A stretch of DNA of 64,000 nucleotides. Source: Lysobacter sp. KIS68-7. Lineage in GTDB: Bacteria; Pseudomonadota; Gammaproteobacteria; Xanthomonadales; Xanthomonadaceae. Both the position numbers and the translations under genes were made by a program. The stretch is taken from positions 2,169,001 to 2,233,000 of the forward strand of contig NZ_CP089925.1 of assembly GCF_021284745.1 (NCBI RefSeq). The letters are read 5' to 3'. The notes beneath the pieces were generated by a model. The model was not told where the DNA came from. It worked only from the letters and a program-made list of their open reading frames with translations, and did not search any database. How positions within the stretch are numbered: the stretch's first letter is position 1; each line of letters starts with the position of its first letter. Of this stretch, positions 56,944-64,000 are shown piece by piece.

Positions 56944-59000
56944 AGCGCATTCTCCCGCTCGCCGCGTTGATGCTTTGCGCGGCTGGCGCCGCGTCCGCCG
57001 CCGATTTCACGTTCGGCCGTCCCGCAAAAATGGTCATCGCGCGCGATGTCACCGGAGGCGTCGCCATCGGTGACGCGAACGGCGACGGTCGCATGGACCT
57101 GGCCGTCACCATCGGCGGGAAAATGGCGCCACAGCTCGCGGTCTACCTGCAGAAGCCCGACGGGGCGCTCGCGCCACCGCTCAGCCTCTCGCTGCCGGGA
57201 GGCGACGACGCGCTCCCCGTTTCGTTCGTGGACCTGGATCATGCCGGTCCGCCGGAAATGATCGTCGGCCACGGACTCAACCAACTGATCGTCGTCCGTC
57301 TCGCCAACGGTGCGCTCACGTCGACGACGCAAGCGATTTCCGGAGGCTGCGCCTACATCGCGACCGGGGATATCGATGGCGACGGCAACGCGGACATCGT
57401 GTGCCACGATGTCCAGGTCACCGCGTCCATCCTTTACGGCGACGGGATCGGCGGCTTTCGATCGACGGAGACGCTGCAGACACCGGCCGGCACATGGGAC
57501 ACGGACCTGAAGAGCGTGCAGCTTGCGGACGTGACTGGCGATGGCCGCCAGGACCTGGTGCTCACCTCGTCCGTCGTAAACAGCTTCTTCGTCTTCGAGA
57601 ACAACGCACTCGGCGGATTCTGGCCGGGTGCATGGTCATACCCGCACCCGTGGTCTCCCGCCGGAGCGTATCCGGCTGCCTTGCAGGTCGTCGACATCGA
57701 CGGGGACGGCGTCAACGAAGTGGTGACCGCTTCACCGCAAAACCGCCCCGATGGCCGGCTCAACATCTATCGCCTCAACACGCGCGGCTTTCTCGCGTTG
57801 GCGCAACAGGTGCCGATATACGACAGCACGACCATGCTGCTGTCGGCCGACCTGGACAAGGACGGTGACAAGGAGTTGGTGGCCGGGCACTTGTTCTTCC
57901 ATTCGGTGACGGTTTTCGGCGCGAATTCTGCGGATCTGTCGAAGCAGGAGCGCTACGAGCTTCCGGGCTTCGGCGACGTGTATTTCGGCCCTCGCCCGGC
58001 GGGATCGGCGAAGGGCTTCGCGGTGGGCGATCTCAACGGCGACGGTTGTCCCGATCTTGCGGGTTCGACGCTTTCAGGGGTGACGCTGCTCTACGGGTGC
58101 AAGCCCTACGCCACCAGTCTCCCGGTCAGCGATTTCGACGGCGACGGCGTGTCCGACCTGCTTTGGCGTTGGGTCGAACGCAGCGACAGCTGGCTGTGGA
58201 AATGGGCGGACAAGAACCAGTTCTGCGGCTTTTATCCCTGCCCGCCGCTCGTCCCGAGTCCGTGGGAGGCACAAGCCCTCGGCGACTTCGATGGCGACGG
58301 CAACTCCGACGTGTTCTGGCGCAACCCGGCGACGGGCGAAAACATGATCCAGCTCGCCGGGATCTACGACAGAGCGCTCCCGAGGGTCACGCCGCTGGCC
58401 TGGCAAGTGGTGGGGGCCGGCGACTTCGACGGAGACGATCGTTCCGACCTGGTGTGGCGCAACACAACCTCCGGTGCGAACGCGATCTGGCGCTCTGCAG
58501 ACGCGGCGACGCCGATTGCCATGACAGGCGTGACCGATTTCGCGTGGAAGATCCAAGCAGTGGGCGATTTCAACGGCGACGGCAGATCCGACGTGTTCTG
58601 GCGCAACACGAAAACCGGCGCGAACGTCTATTGGAAGTCGGCCAACTCGACGACGCAGCAGGGGATGACCGGCGTGACGAACCTCGATTGGAAGGTCGTA
58701 GGCGTCGGCGACTTCAACGGCGACTTCAAGTCCGACCTGGTTTGGCGTAACAGCCGAACAGGCGCGAACACCATTTGGTTGTCGGCCAATGGCACGACGC
58801 AAAAGGCCGTGTCCACCGTGCTGAGCCAGGACTGGCAAATCGTTGCGGTCGGCGATTACAACGGCGACGGGGTCAGCGACCTCATGTGGCGCAACTTCAA
58901 GACCGGCGCGAATGTCATCTGGCGTTCGGGCAACGGAGCGACGACGCAATTCGTCGAGCCGGTAGACCTCGTATTCAAGATCACGCCCGTGCAGCGATGA
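56940..59000 (+). CDS. secreted FG-GAP/VCBS repeat protein with six WRN repeats (second of pair)
   Basis: A 686-residue exported paralogue of the preceding protein. Signal peptide about 1-21 (VKRILPLAALML, cut after ASA). FG-GAP blades at about 30-390 with calcium loops DANGDGRMD, DIDGDGNAD and DLNGDGCPD. Six C-terminal WRN repeats follow from about 397 (DLLWRW, DVFWRNPATG, DLVWRNTTSG, DVFWRNTKTG, DLVWRNSRTG, DLMWRNFKTG). A cysteine pair in FCGFYPCPP sits in the first. Start GTG 56940 overlaps the upstream stop; an ATG at 56925 in the same frame is the alternative. Confidence 0.85.
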   Translation: MKRILPLAALMLCAAGAASAADFTFGRPAKMVIARDVTGGVAIGDANGDGRMDLAVTIGGKMAPQLAVYLQKPDGALAPPLSLSLPGGDDALPVSFVDLDHAGPPEMIVGHGLNQLIVVRLANGALTSTTQAISGGCAYIATGDIDGDGNADIVCHDVQVTASILYGDGIGGFRSTETLQTPAGTWDTDLKSVQLADVTGDGRQDLVLTSSVVNSFFVFENNALGGFWPGAWSYPHPWSPAGAYPAALQVVDIDGDGVNEVVTASPQNRPDGRLNIYRLNTRGFLALAQQVPIYDSTTMLLSADLDKDGDKELVAGHLFFHSVTVFGANSADLSKQERYELPGFGDVYFGPRPAGSAKGFAVGDLNGDGCPDLAGSTLSGVTLLYGCKPYATSLPVSDFDGDGVSDLLWRWVERSDSWLWKWADKNQFCGFYPCPPLVPSPWEAQALGDFDGDGNSDVFWRNPATGENMIQLAGIYDRALPRVTPLAWQVVGAGDFDGDDRSDLVWRNTTSGANAIWRSADAATPIAMTGVTDFAWKIQAVGDFNGDGRSDVFWRNTKTGANVYWKSANSTTQQGMTGVTNLDWKVVGVGDFNGDFKSDLVWRNSRTGANTIWLSANGTTQKAVSTVLSQDWQIVAVGDYNGDGVSDLMWRNFKTGANVIWRSGNGATTQFVEPVDLVFKITPVQR

Positions 59001-59013
59001 CGCCCGGTTCGGG

Positions 59014-59042
59014 GCGGTCGAGCCCTCGGGTCGCCCGACCGC
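59014..59042 (+). terminator. hairpin after the FG-GAP pair
   Basis: GCGGTCG (59014-59020) pairs with CGACCGC (59036-59042) around a 15-base GC-rich loop. No T tract, so only a weak terminator candidate. Confidence 0.35.
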
Positions 59043-59069
59043 ACCTTCCTGAACCCGTTTCACCCGGGG

Positions 59070-59098
59070 TTGCCCTTACGGCCCCCCGGGACTAAACT
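59070..59098 (+). promoter_or_regulatory. promoter of the rimP-nusA-infB leader
   Basis: TTGCCC (59070-59075) and TAAACT (59093-59098) with a 17-bp spacer. It would start transcription near 59105, about 220 bases before rimP. Confidence 0.6.
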
Positions 59099-59156
59099 GC
59101 GCGGCGTTTCCAGCAGGGGCGTTGTCCCTGCACCAGCGTCTCCGCTGGCGATCAAG

Positions 59157-59176
59157 GGCTCCTCGGAGCCTTTTTT
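59157..59176 (+). terminator. first leader terminator
   Basis: GGCTC pairs with GAGCC around CTCG, followed directly by TTTTTT. Confidence 0.75.
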
Positions 59177-59260
59177 CATTCAGGGAGACCGCCGGGCTGA
59201 TGGTCGCGGGTGCCGCAAGGCCCGCGCCAGCCGACATCCAACGGGACTCGATCCCGTCAG

Positions 59261-59291
59261 ACAAGGGGCCCGACGGGCCCCTTGTTGTTTT
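59261..59291 (+). terminator. second leader terminator
   Basis: An 11-bp stem with a 3-base loop, then TGTTTT; it ends 36 bp before the rimP ATG. Confidence 0.8.
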
Positions 59292-59326
59292 CGGGCTCCG
59301 GGCGGAGCCAAAGGCGAGGATTGCCG

Positions 59327-59851
59327 ATGTCCGATAAAGCAAGCGAAATCTCGGCCCTGCTGGCCTCGACCGTCGAGTCGCTGGGCCTGGAGTTGCTGGG
59401 CACCGAATACCTGCCGTCCCCCGGTGGTGCGGTGTTGCGCTTGTACATCGACGTCCCCGCCGACGAGACCGAACGTTTGGTCGGCATCGAGGATTGCGAG
59501 GCGGTGAGCCGCGAGGTCTCCGCACAGCTCGATGTCGAGGATCCGATCAGCGGCAACTACACCCTCGAGGTGTCGTCGCCGGGCATCGACCGGCCGCTGT
59601 TCGCCCTGGCGCATTACGTGCGCTTCCTGGGGCAGAGCGCGAAGGTCGGGCTGAAGCTTCCGCAGGACGGCCGCCGCCGCCTGCAGGGGCGCATCGACAA
59701 GGTGGAAGGCGAGGCGATCGTGTTCGACGTGGAGGGCAAGCCCTTCGAAGTCGCGTTCGACAACATCGACAAGGCCAAGCTCGTCCCCGATTGGGAAGCG
59801 CTCGGCCTGGCCCCGAAGAAACCCAACCATAAACCGGCGAAGAAGAAGTAA
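59327..59851 (+). CDS. rimP: ribosome maturation factor RimP
   Basis: A 174-residue factor needed for 30S subunit maturation. The N-terminal domain has [22 protein letters not shown] and the conserved [17 protein letters not shown] in core [20 protein letters not shown], the family hallmark, follows, with an SH3-like C-terminal domain and a Lys-rich tail. The ATG at 59327 has GAGGA upstream; in-frame upstream starts would run through the leader hairpins. First gene of rimP-nusA-infB. Confidence 0.96.
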   Translation: MSDKASEISALLASTVESLGLELLGTEYLPSPGGAVLRLYIDVPADETERLVGIEDCEAVSREVSAQLDVEDPISGNYTLEVSSPGIDRPLFALAHYVRFLGQSAKVGLKLPQDGRRRLQGRIDKVEGEAIVFDVEGKPFEVAFDNIDKAKLVPDWEALGLAPKKPNHKPAKKK

Positions 59852-59908
59852 CGCCCCCCGCTTTTTCGCCCGCACCACATTCACATTCAGCTCCAGAGAC
59901 AACCAACC

Positions 59909-61396
59909 ATGTCGAAAGAACTCCTGCTTGTCGTCGACGCCGTCGCCAATGAAAAGGGCGTGCCGGAATCGGTGATCTTCGAAGCGATCGAAGCCGCGCT
60001 CGCCTCGGCCGCGAAGAAGCGCTATCCCGACCAGGACGTGCTCGTGCGCGTGCAGATCGACCCGAAGGACGGCAACTACGAAACCTACCGCCGCTGGGAA
60101 GTGGTGGCCGACGACGTCGTGATGGAATCGCCCGACCGCCAGATCCGCCTGATGGATGCGGTGGACGAGAGCGAAGGCGCCGAAGTCGGCGACTACATCG
60201 AATCGCAGATCGAAAACCCGGACTTCGGCCGCATCGCCGCCCAAGCCGCCAAGCAGGTCATCGTGCAGCGCGTGCGCGAAGCCGAACGCGCGCAGGTCGT
60301 CGATGCGTGGAAGGACCGCGTGGGCGAGCTCGTCACGGGCGTGGTGAAGCGCGCCGAGCGCGGCAACATCTACGTGGACCTCGGCGGCAACGCCGAAGCC
60401 TTCATCCCGAAGGACAAGGGCATCCCGCGCGACGTGCTGCGCGCCGGCGACCGCGTGCGCGGTTACCTCTACGACGTGCGCACCGAACCGCGCGGCCCGC
60501 AGCTGTTCATCAGCCGCGCGGCGCCGGAATTCATGATCGAGCTGTTCAAGCTCGAAGTGCCGGAAGTCGGCCAGGGCCTGGTGGAAATCAAGGCCTGCGC
60601 CCGCGATCCGGGCGACCGCGCCAAGATCGCCGTGCTCGCGCACGACCACCGCACCGATCCGATCGGCGCGTGCATCGGCATGCGCGGTTCGCGCGTGCAG
60701 GCCGTGTCGAACGAGCTCAACGGCGAGCGCGTGGACATCATCCTGTGGAGCGACAACAGCGCGCAGTTCGTCATCAACGCGATGGCGCCGGCCGAAGTGC
60801 AGTCGATCATCGTCGATGAAGAAAAGCATTCGATGGACCTCGCCGTTGCCGAAGACCGCCTCGCGCAGGCCATCGGCAAGGGCGGCCAGAACGTGCGCCT
60901 GGCCAGTCGCCTGAGCGGTTGGCAGCTCAACGTGATGACCGCCGACCAGGTGCAGGCCAAGAGCGAAGCCGAGCAGACCTCGGCGCGCCAGCTGTTCATG
61001 GAAAAGCTCGAGGTCGACGAGGAAATCGCCAGCATCCTGGTGTCCGAAGGCTTCACCACGGTCGAGGAAATCGCGTACGTGCCGGTCGGCGAATTGCTGG
61101 CGGTGGAAGGCTTCGACGAAGACATCGTCGAGGAACTCCGCGCCCGTGCGCGCGACGCGCTCCTCAACGAAGCGCTTGCGGTGGAAGAGGAACTCGACGA
61201 GCACGCGCCCGCCGAAGACCTGCTCACGCTGCCGGGCATGGACGAGGCGACCGCCTACGTGCTGGCCGGCCGCGGCATCCGCACGCGCGACGACCTGGCC
61301 GACATGGCCGTGGACGAAATCACCGATATCGAAGACATGGACGCCGAGCGTGCCGCGGCGCTGATCATGGAAGCGCGTAAGCACTGGTTCGAATGA
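59909..61396 (+). CDS. nusA: transcription termination/antitermination protein NusA
   Basis: A 495-residue RNA polymerase-binding factor. The N-terminal domain (ELLLVVDAVANEKGVP) is followed by S1 (VKRAERGNIYVDLGGNAEAFIP in core GNIYVDLG), KH1/KH2 (DPIGACIGMRGSRVQAV; AIGKGGQNVRLASRL) and two acidic repeats at about 365-425 and 440-495 with HhH-like motifs. The acidic repeats are typical of gammaproteobacterial NusA. NusA acts on terminators, so it may act on its own leader. Confidence 0.97.
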   Translation: MSKELLLVVDAVANEKGVPESVIFEAIEAALASAAKKRYPDQDVLVRVQIDPKDGNYETYRRWEVVADDVVMESPDRQIRLMDAVDESEGAEVGDYIESQIENPDFGRIAAQAAKQVIVQRVREAERAQVVDAWKDRVGELVTGVVKRAERGNIYVDLGGNAEAFIPKDKGIPRDVLRAGDRVRGYLYDVRTEPRGPQLFISRAAPEFMIELFKLEVPEVGQGLVEIKACARDPGDRAKIAVLAHDHRTDPIGACIGMRGSRVQAVSNELNGERVDIILWSDNSAQFVINAMAPAEVQSIIVDEEKHSMDLAVAEDRLAQAIGKGGQNVRLASRLSGWQLNVMTADQVQAKSEAEQTSARQLFMEKLEVDEEIASILVSEGFTTVEEIAYVPVGELLAVEGFDEDIVEELRARARDALLNEALAVEEELDEHAPAEDLLTLPGMDEATAYVLAGRGIRTRDDLADMAVDEITDIEDMDAERAAALIMEARKHWFE

Positions 61397-61464
61397 CGCG
61401 AAGGCCGGGGCGCGCCTTCCAAGGCGCACCCGTCTAGAATCGCCCTCCTGACAACGGATACCGA

Positions 61465-64000
61465 ATGTCGCAGCAAACCACCATCCGCAAGCTGGCCGAA
61501 CTGGTGAACACGCCGGTCGAGAAACTGCTTGAGCAATTGTCCGAAGCGGGCATGAGCTTCAGCGGTCCCGACCAGGTCGTGACCAGCACCGAGAAGATTA
61601 AGCTCCTCGGCTTCCTGCGGCGCACCCACGGCAAGGCCGAAGAGCCTGTCGAGGAAACCAACGCGCCGAAGAAGATCACCCTCAACCGCCGCAAGGTGCA
61701 GGAAGTGACGGTCGCCTCCGGCCGCACCAAGAGCACGGTCGCGGTCGAGGTCCGGCAGAAGCGCACGTACATGAAGCCGGCCGACGGCGGTGAAGCGACG
61801 CCGGCGCCGCCGCCTGCGCCCGCGCCGGGCACGGATCCGGAGCGCGACGAAATCCTGCGCAAGCTCGAGGAGTCGCGCCAGCGCAACCTCACCGAGCAGC
61901 AGCGCCTGGCCGAAACCGACGCCAAGCGCGCCGCCGAGATCGCCGAGCGCAAGCGCCTGGAAGACGAAGCCGCAGAACGCGAGCGCGAAGCGGCCGCCGC
62001 CGCTGCCGTCGCCACGGCCGAAGCGGTCGTCGCCGAGGAAACCACCAAGCCGAAGGCCGGCCACCATGGCCACCCGAAGCCTGCGCCGGCACGTCCGGCC
62101 GTCGTCGACGACAAGAACGCGCACAAGGGCAAGGCGGGCGCTCCGAACCGCGGCTCGCACGCGATGGTCACGTCGATCGAAGACGACGACAACGCCGCGC
62201 GTTTCGCCGGCCAGCTACACCTGAGCGCGCAGGAACGTGCGCGTCGCGGTGCTGCGCGCGGTCGTCCGAAGCAGCGTCGCCAGCTCGACCAGTCGCGCAC
62301 CGGCACCGGCTTCATGCGTCCCACTGCGCCGATCGTGCGCGAGATCGCCATCGGCGATGCCATCACCGTCGGCGACCTGGCGCAGAAGCTCGCGCTCAAG
62401 GGCGGCGAGGTGGTGAAGCAGCTGTTCAAGATGGGCGTCATGGCCACGATCACGCAGACGATCGACCACGACACCGCGGTGCTCGTCACCGAAGAACTCG
62501 GCCACAAGGCCGTGCACGTGGACGCGGGCGACGTGGAAGACGTGCTGCTCGCGCATTCGGAAGACCAGCAGGGCGAGCGCAGGCCGCGTCCGCCGGTCGT
62601 CACGATCATGGGCCACGTCGACCACGGCAAGACCTCGCTGCTCGACTACATCCGCCGCACCAAGGTGGCCGCGGGCGAAGCCGGCGGAATCACGCAGCAC
62701 ATCGGTGCGTACCACGTCGAAACCGACCGCGGCACGATCAGCTTCCTCGACACCCCGGGCCATGCGGCGTTCACGCAGATGCGTGCGCGCGGCGCGAAGC
62801 TCACGGACATCGTGGTGCTGGTGGTCGCGGCCGATGACGGCGTCATGCCGCAGACGGTGGAAGCCGTGCAGCACGCGAAGGCGGCGGGCGTCCCGCTGAT
62901 CGTCGCGGTGAACAAGATCGACAAGTCCGACGCGGACCCGCTGCGCGTGAAGAACGACCTGCTCGCGCAGGGCGTGGTCGCCGAGGAATTCGGTGGCGAA
63001 ACGCAGATGGTGGACCTCTCGGCGAAGACCGGCGCGGGCGTGGATACGCTGCTCGACGCGATCTCGCTGCAGGCCGAAGTGCTCGAACTCCGGGCCGTGT
63101 ACGACGGCCGCGCCAGCGGCGTGGTCATCGAGTCGGCGCTCGACAAGGGCCGCGGCCCGGTCGCGACGGTGCTCGTGCAGCAGGGCACGCTCCGCAAGGG
63201 CGATTACCTGGTGTGCGGCATCCAGTACGGCCGCGTGCGCGCGCTGTTCGACGAAACGGGCAAGCAGGTGCCGGAAGCGGCGCCGTCGATCCCGGTGCAG
63301 GTGCTGGGCCTTTCGGGCGTGCCGGATGCCGGCGACGATTTCGTCGTCGTCGAAGACGAACGCCTCGCGAAGGACGTCGCGCAGCAGCGCGATGCCAAGC
63401 GCCGCGAATCGCGCCTCGTCAGCCAGGCGGGCAACCGCATGGAAGACATCATGGCGCAGATGGGCGAGGGCGCCGGCCAGCAGACGCTCAACCTGTTGGT
63501 GAAGGCCGACGTGCAGGGTTCGGTGCAGGCGTTGCGCGAAGCGCTCACCGGCCTGTCCAACGCGCAGATCCGCATCAACGTGATCGGTGGCGGCGTCGGT
63601 GGCATCACCGAGTCCGACGCCACGCTCGCCGCGACCTCGAAGGCCACGGTCATCGGCTTCAACGTCCGTGCCGATGCTTCGGCGCGCAAGGTGATCGAAT
63701 CCAACGGCGTCGACCTGCGTTACTTCTCGATCATCTACGACGTCATCGACCAGGTGAAGCAGATCGCCTCGGGCGTGCTCGGCAAGGAGATCCGCGAAGA
63801 GATCATCGGCATCGCCGAAGTGCGCGACGTGTTCCGTTCGTCGAAGTTCGGCGCGGTCGCCGGCTGCATGGTCGTCGAAGGCGTGGTCAAGCGCTCCAAG
63901 CCGATCCGCGTGCTGCGCGACAACACGGTCGTGTTCGAAGGCGAACTCGAATCGCTGCGCCGCTACAAGGAAAACGTGGACGAAGTGCGCAACGGCACGG
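61465..64000 (+). CDS. infB: translation initiation factor IF-2 (truncated by window edge)
   Basis: The first 845 codons of IF-2, a GTPase that brings fMet-tRNA to the 30S subunit. An IF2_N domain ([20 protein letters not shown]) starts the protein, followed by a charged Ala/Glu/Lys-rich linker at about 115-270. A second IF2_N at about 290-370 precedes the G domain: G1 GHVDHGKT near 383-390, G3 DTPGHAAF, G4 NKIDKSD, G5 SAKTG. Domains II and III and the start of IV are present; only the last portion lies outside the window. It follows nusA by 68 bp. Confidence 0.97.
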   Translation, partial: MSQQTTIRKLAELVNTPVEKLLEQLSEAGMSFSGPDQVVTSTEKIKLLGFLRRTHGKAEEPVEETNAPKKITLNRRKVQEVTVASGRTKSTVAVEVRQKRTYMKPADGGEATPAPPPAPAPGTDPERDEILRKLEESRQRNLTEQQRLAETDAKRAAEIAERKRLEDEAAEREREAAAAAAVATAEAVVAEETTKPKAGHHGHPKPAPARPAVVDDKNAHKGKAGAPNRGSHAMVTSIEDDDNAARFAGQLHLSAQERARRGAARGRPKQRRQLDQSRTGTGFMRPTAPIVREIAIGDAITVGDLAQKLALKGGEVVKQLFKMGVMATITQTIDHDTAVLVTEELGHKAVHVDAGDVEDVLLAHSEDQQGERRPRPPVVTIMGHVDHGKTSLLDYIRRTKVAAGEAGGITQHIGAYHVETDRGTISFLDTPGHAAFTQMRARGAKLTDIVVLVVAADDGVMPQTVEAVQHAKAAGVPLIVAVNKIDKSDADPLRVKNDLLAQGVVAEEFGGETQMVDLSAKTGAGVDTLLDAISLQAEVLELRAVYDGRASGVVIESALDKGRGPVATVLVQQGTLRKGDYLVCGIQYGRVRALFDETGKQVPEAAPSIPVQVLGLSGVPDAGDDFVVVEDERLAKDVAQQRDAKRRESRLVSQAGNRMEDIMAQMGEGAGQQTLNLLVKADVQGSVQALREALTGLSNAQIRINVIGGGVGGITESDATLAATSKATVIGFNVRADASARKVIESNGVDLRYFSIIYDVIDQVKQIASGVLGKEIREEIIGIAEVRDVFRSSKFGAVAGCMVVEGVVKRSKPIRVLRDNTVVFEGELESLRRYKENVDEVRNGT

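Larger units (their letters stand above)
59105..59291 (+). promoter_or_regulatory. hairpin-rich leader with two terminators before rimP (candidate attenuator)
   Basis: This non-coding stretch between the FG-GAP gene and rimP holds successive hairpins: GCAGGG/CCCTGC (59113-59131), CCAGCG/CGCTGG with TCTC loop (59133-59148), GGCTC/GAGCC plus six T (59157-59176), CGCGGG/CCCGCG with inner GCAA (59205-59226), ACGGGA/TCCCGT (59241-59257), and ACAAGGGGCCC/GGGCCCCTTGT followed by a T-rich run (59261-59291). Two are intrinsic terminators, so most transcripts might stop before rimP unless read-through occurs. No known riboswitch or tRNA is recognised. The first 72 bases could also be a free small RNA. 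Confidence 0.6.

Noticed and set aside
53731-59000. Genomic island integrated at tRNA-fMet
   Set aside because: No integrase gene and no duplicated tRNA 3' end were seen in the window, so site-specific integration is not supported.
59241-59257. A T-arm-like hairpin as part of a hidden tRNA before rimP
   Set aside because: The loop is CTCGA rather than a T loop, and no acceptor, D or anticodon arm can be assembled around it.

Overview
The window is a high-GC stretch of a gammaproteobacterial chromosome. Gene content and order (tpiA-secG-tRNA-Leu-nuoA to nuoN, rimP-nusA-infB, trpF-trpB-DUF3144-trpA-accD, a FimV-type protein, and a stand-alone RnfB next to metG) point to the Xanthomonadaceae/Lysobacteraceae, most like a Lysobacter. 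This assignment comes from gene content and synteny; no search was run.

Layout. 0-17.5 kb: housekeeping genes on both strands. These are a TraB/GumN protein, VOC protein, RnfB-like ferredoxin, metG, a DUF2147 protein, mrp/apbC, dcd, a 376-bp imperfect palindrome, a dienelactone hydrolase-HIT-small secreted protein operon, rimO, a yjgR-lipoprotein-greB operon, a MltD-like transglycosylase, psd-SCO1, prmB and aroC. 17.5-27.7 kb: plus-strand biosynthetic genes asd, fimV-like, truA, trpF, trpB, DUF3144, trpA, accD, glmM and a 2-oxoglutarate/Fe(II) oxygenase. The trpA start region is a four-copy 15-bp tandem repeat. 27.7-29.2 kb: a minus-strand methyltransferase and an oxygenase-like gene. 29.3-30.7 kb: tpiA, secG, tRNA-Leu(GAG). 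30.9-45.6 kb: the complete 14-gene NADH dehydrogenase I operon, nuoA to nuoN, with translational overlaps at many junctions and a strong terminator at the end.

45.6-59.0 kb is the accessory part, placed between nuoN and rimP. It carries a YadA-type trimeric autotransporter, a secreted subtilisin-like protease, a chagasin-type (I42) inhibitor lipoprotein without a normal start codon, a membrane-bound winged-helix/TPR regulator, tRNA-fMet, a small unknown protein, a PhnB-like VOC protein, and two overlapping paralogous secreted FG-GAP/VCBS repeat proteins. Most of its products are predicted to be exported or membrane-anchored, which suggests surface adhesion, proteolysis and sensing.

59.0-64.0 kb: the rimP-nusA-infB translation/transcription operon, preceded by a leader with a recognisable promoter, six successive hairpins and two intrinsic terminators. 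This looks like an attenuation system. infB runs off the right edge.

Best candidates for something undescribed: the hairpin-rich rimP-nusA-infB leader, the repeated trpA start site, the giant palindrome after dcd, and the paired WRN-repeat secreted proteins.
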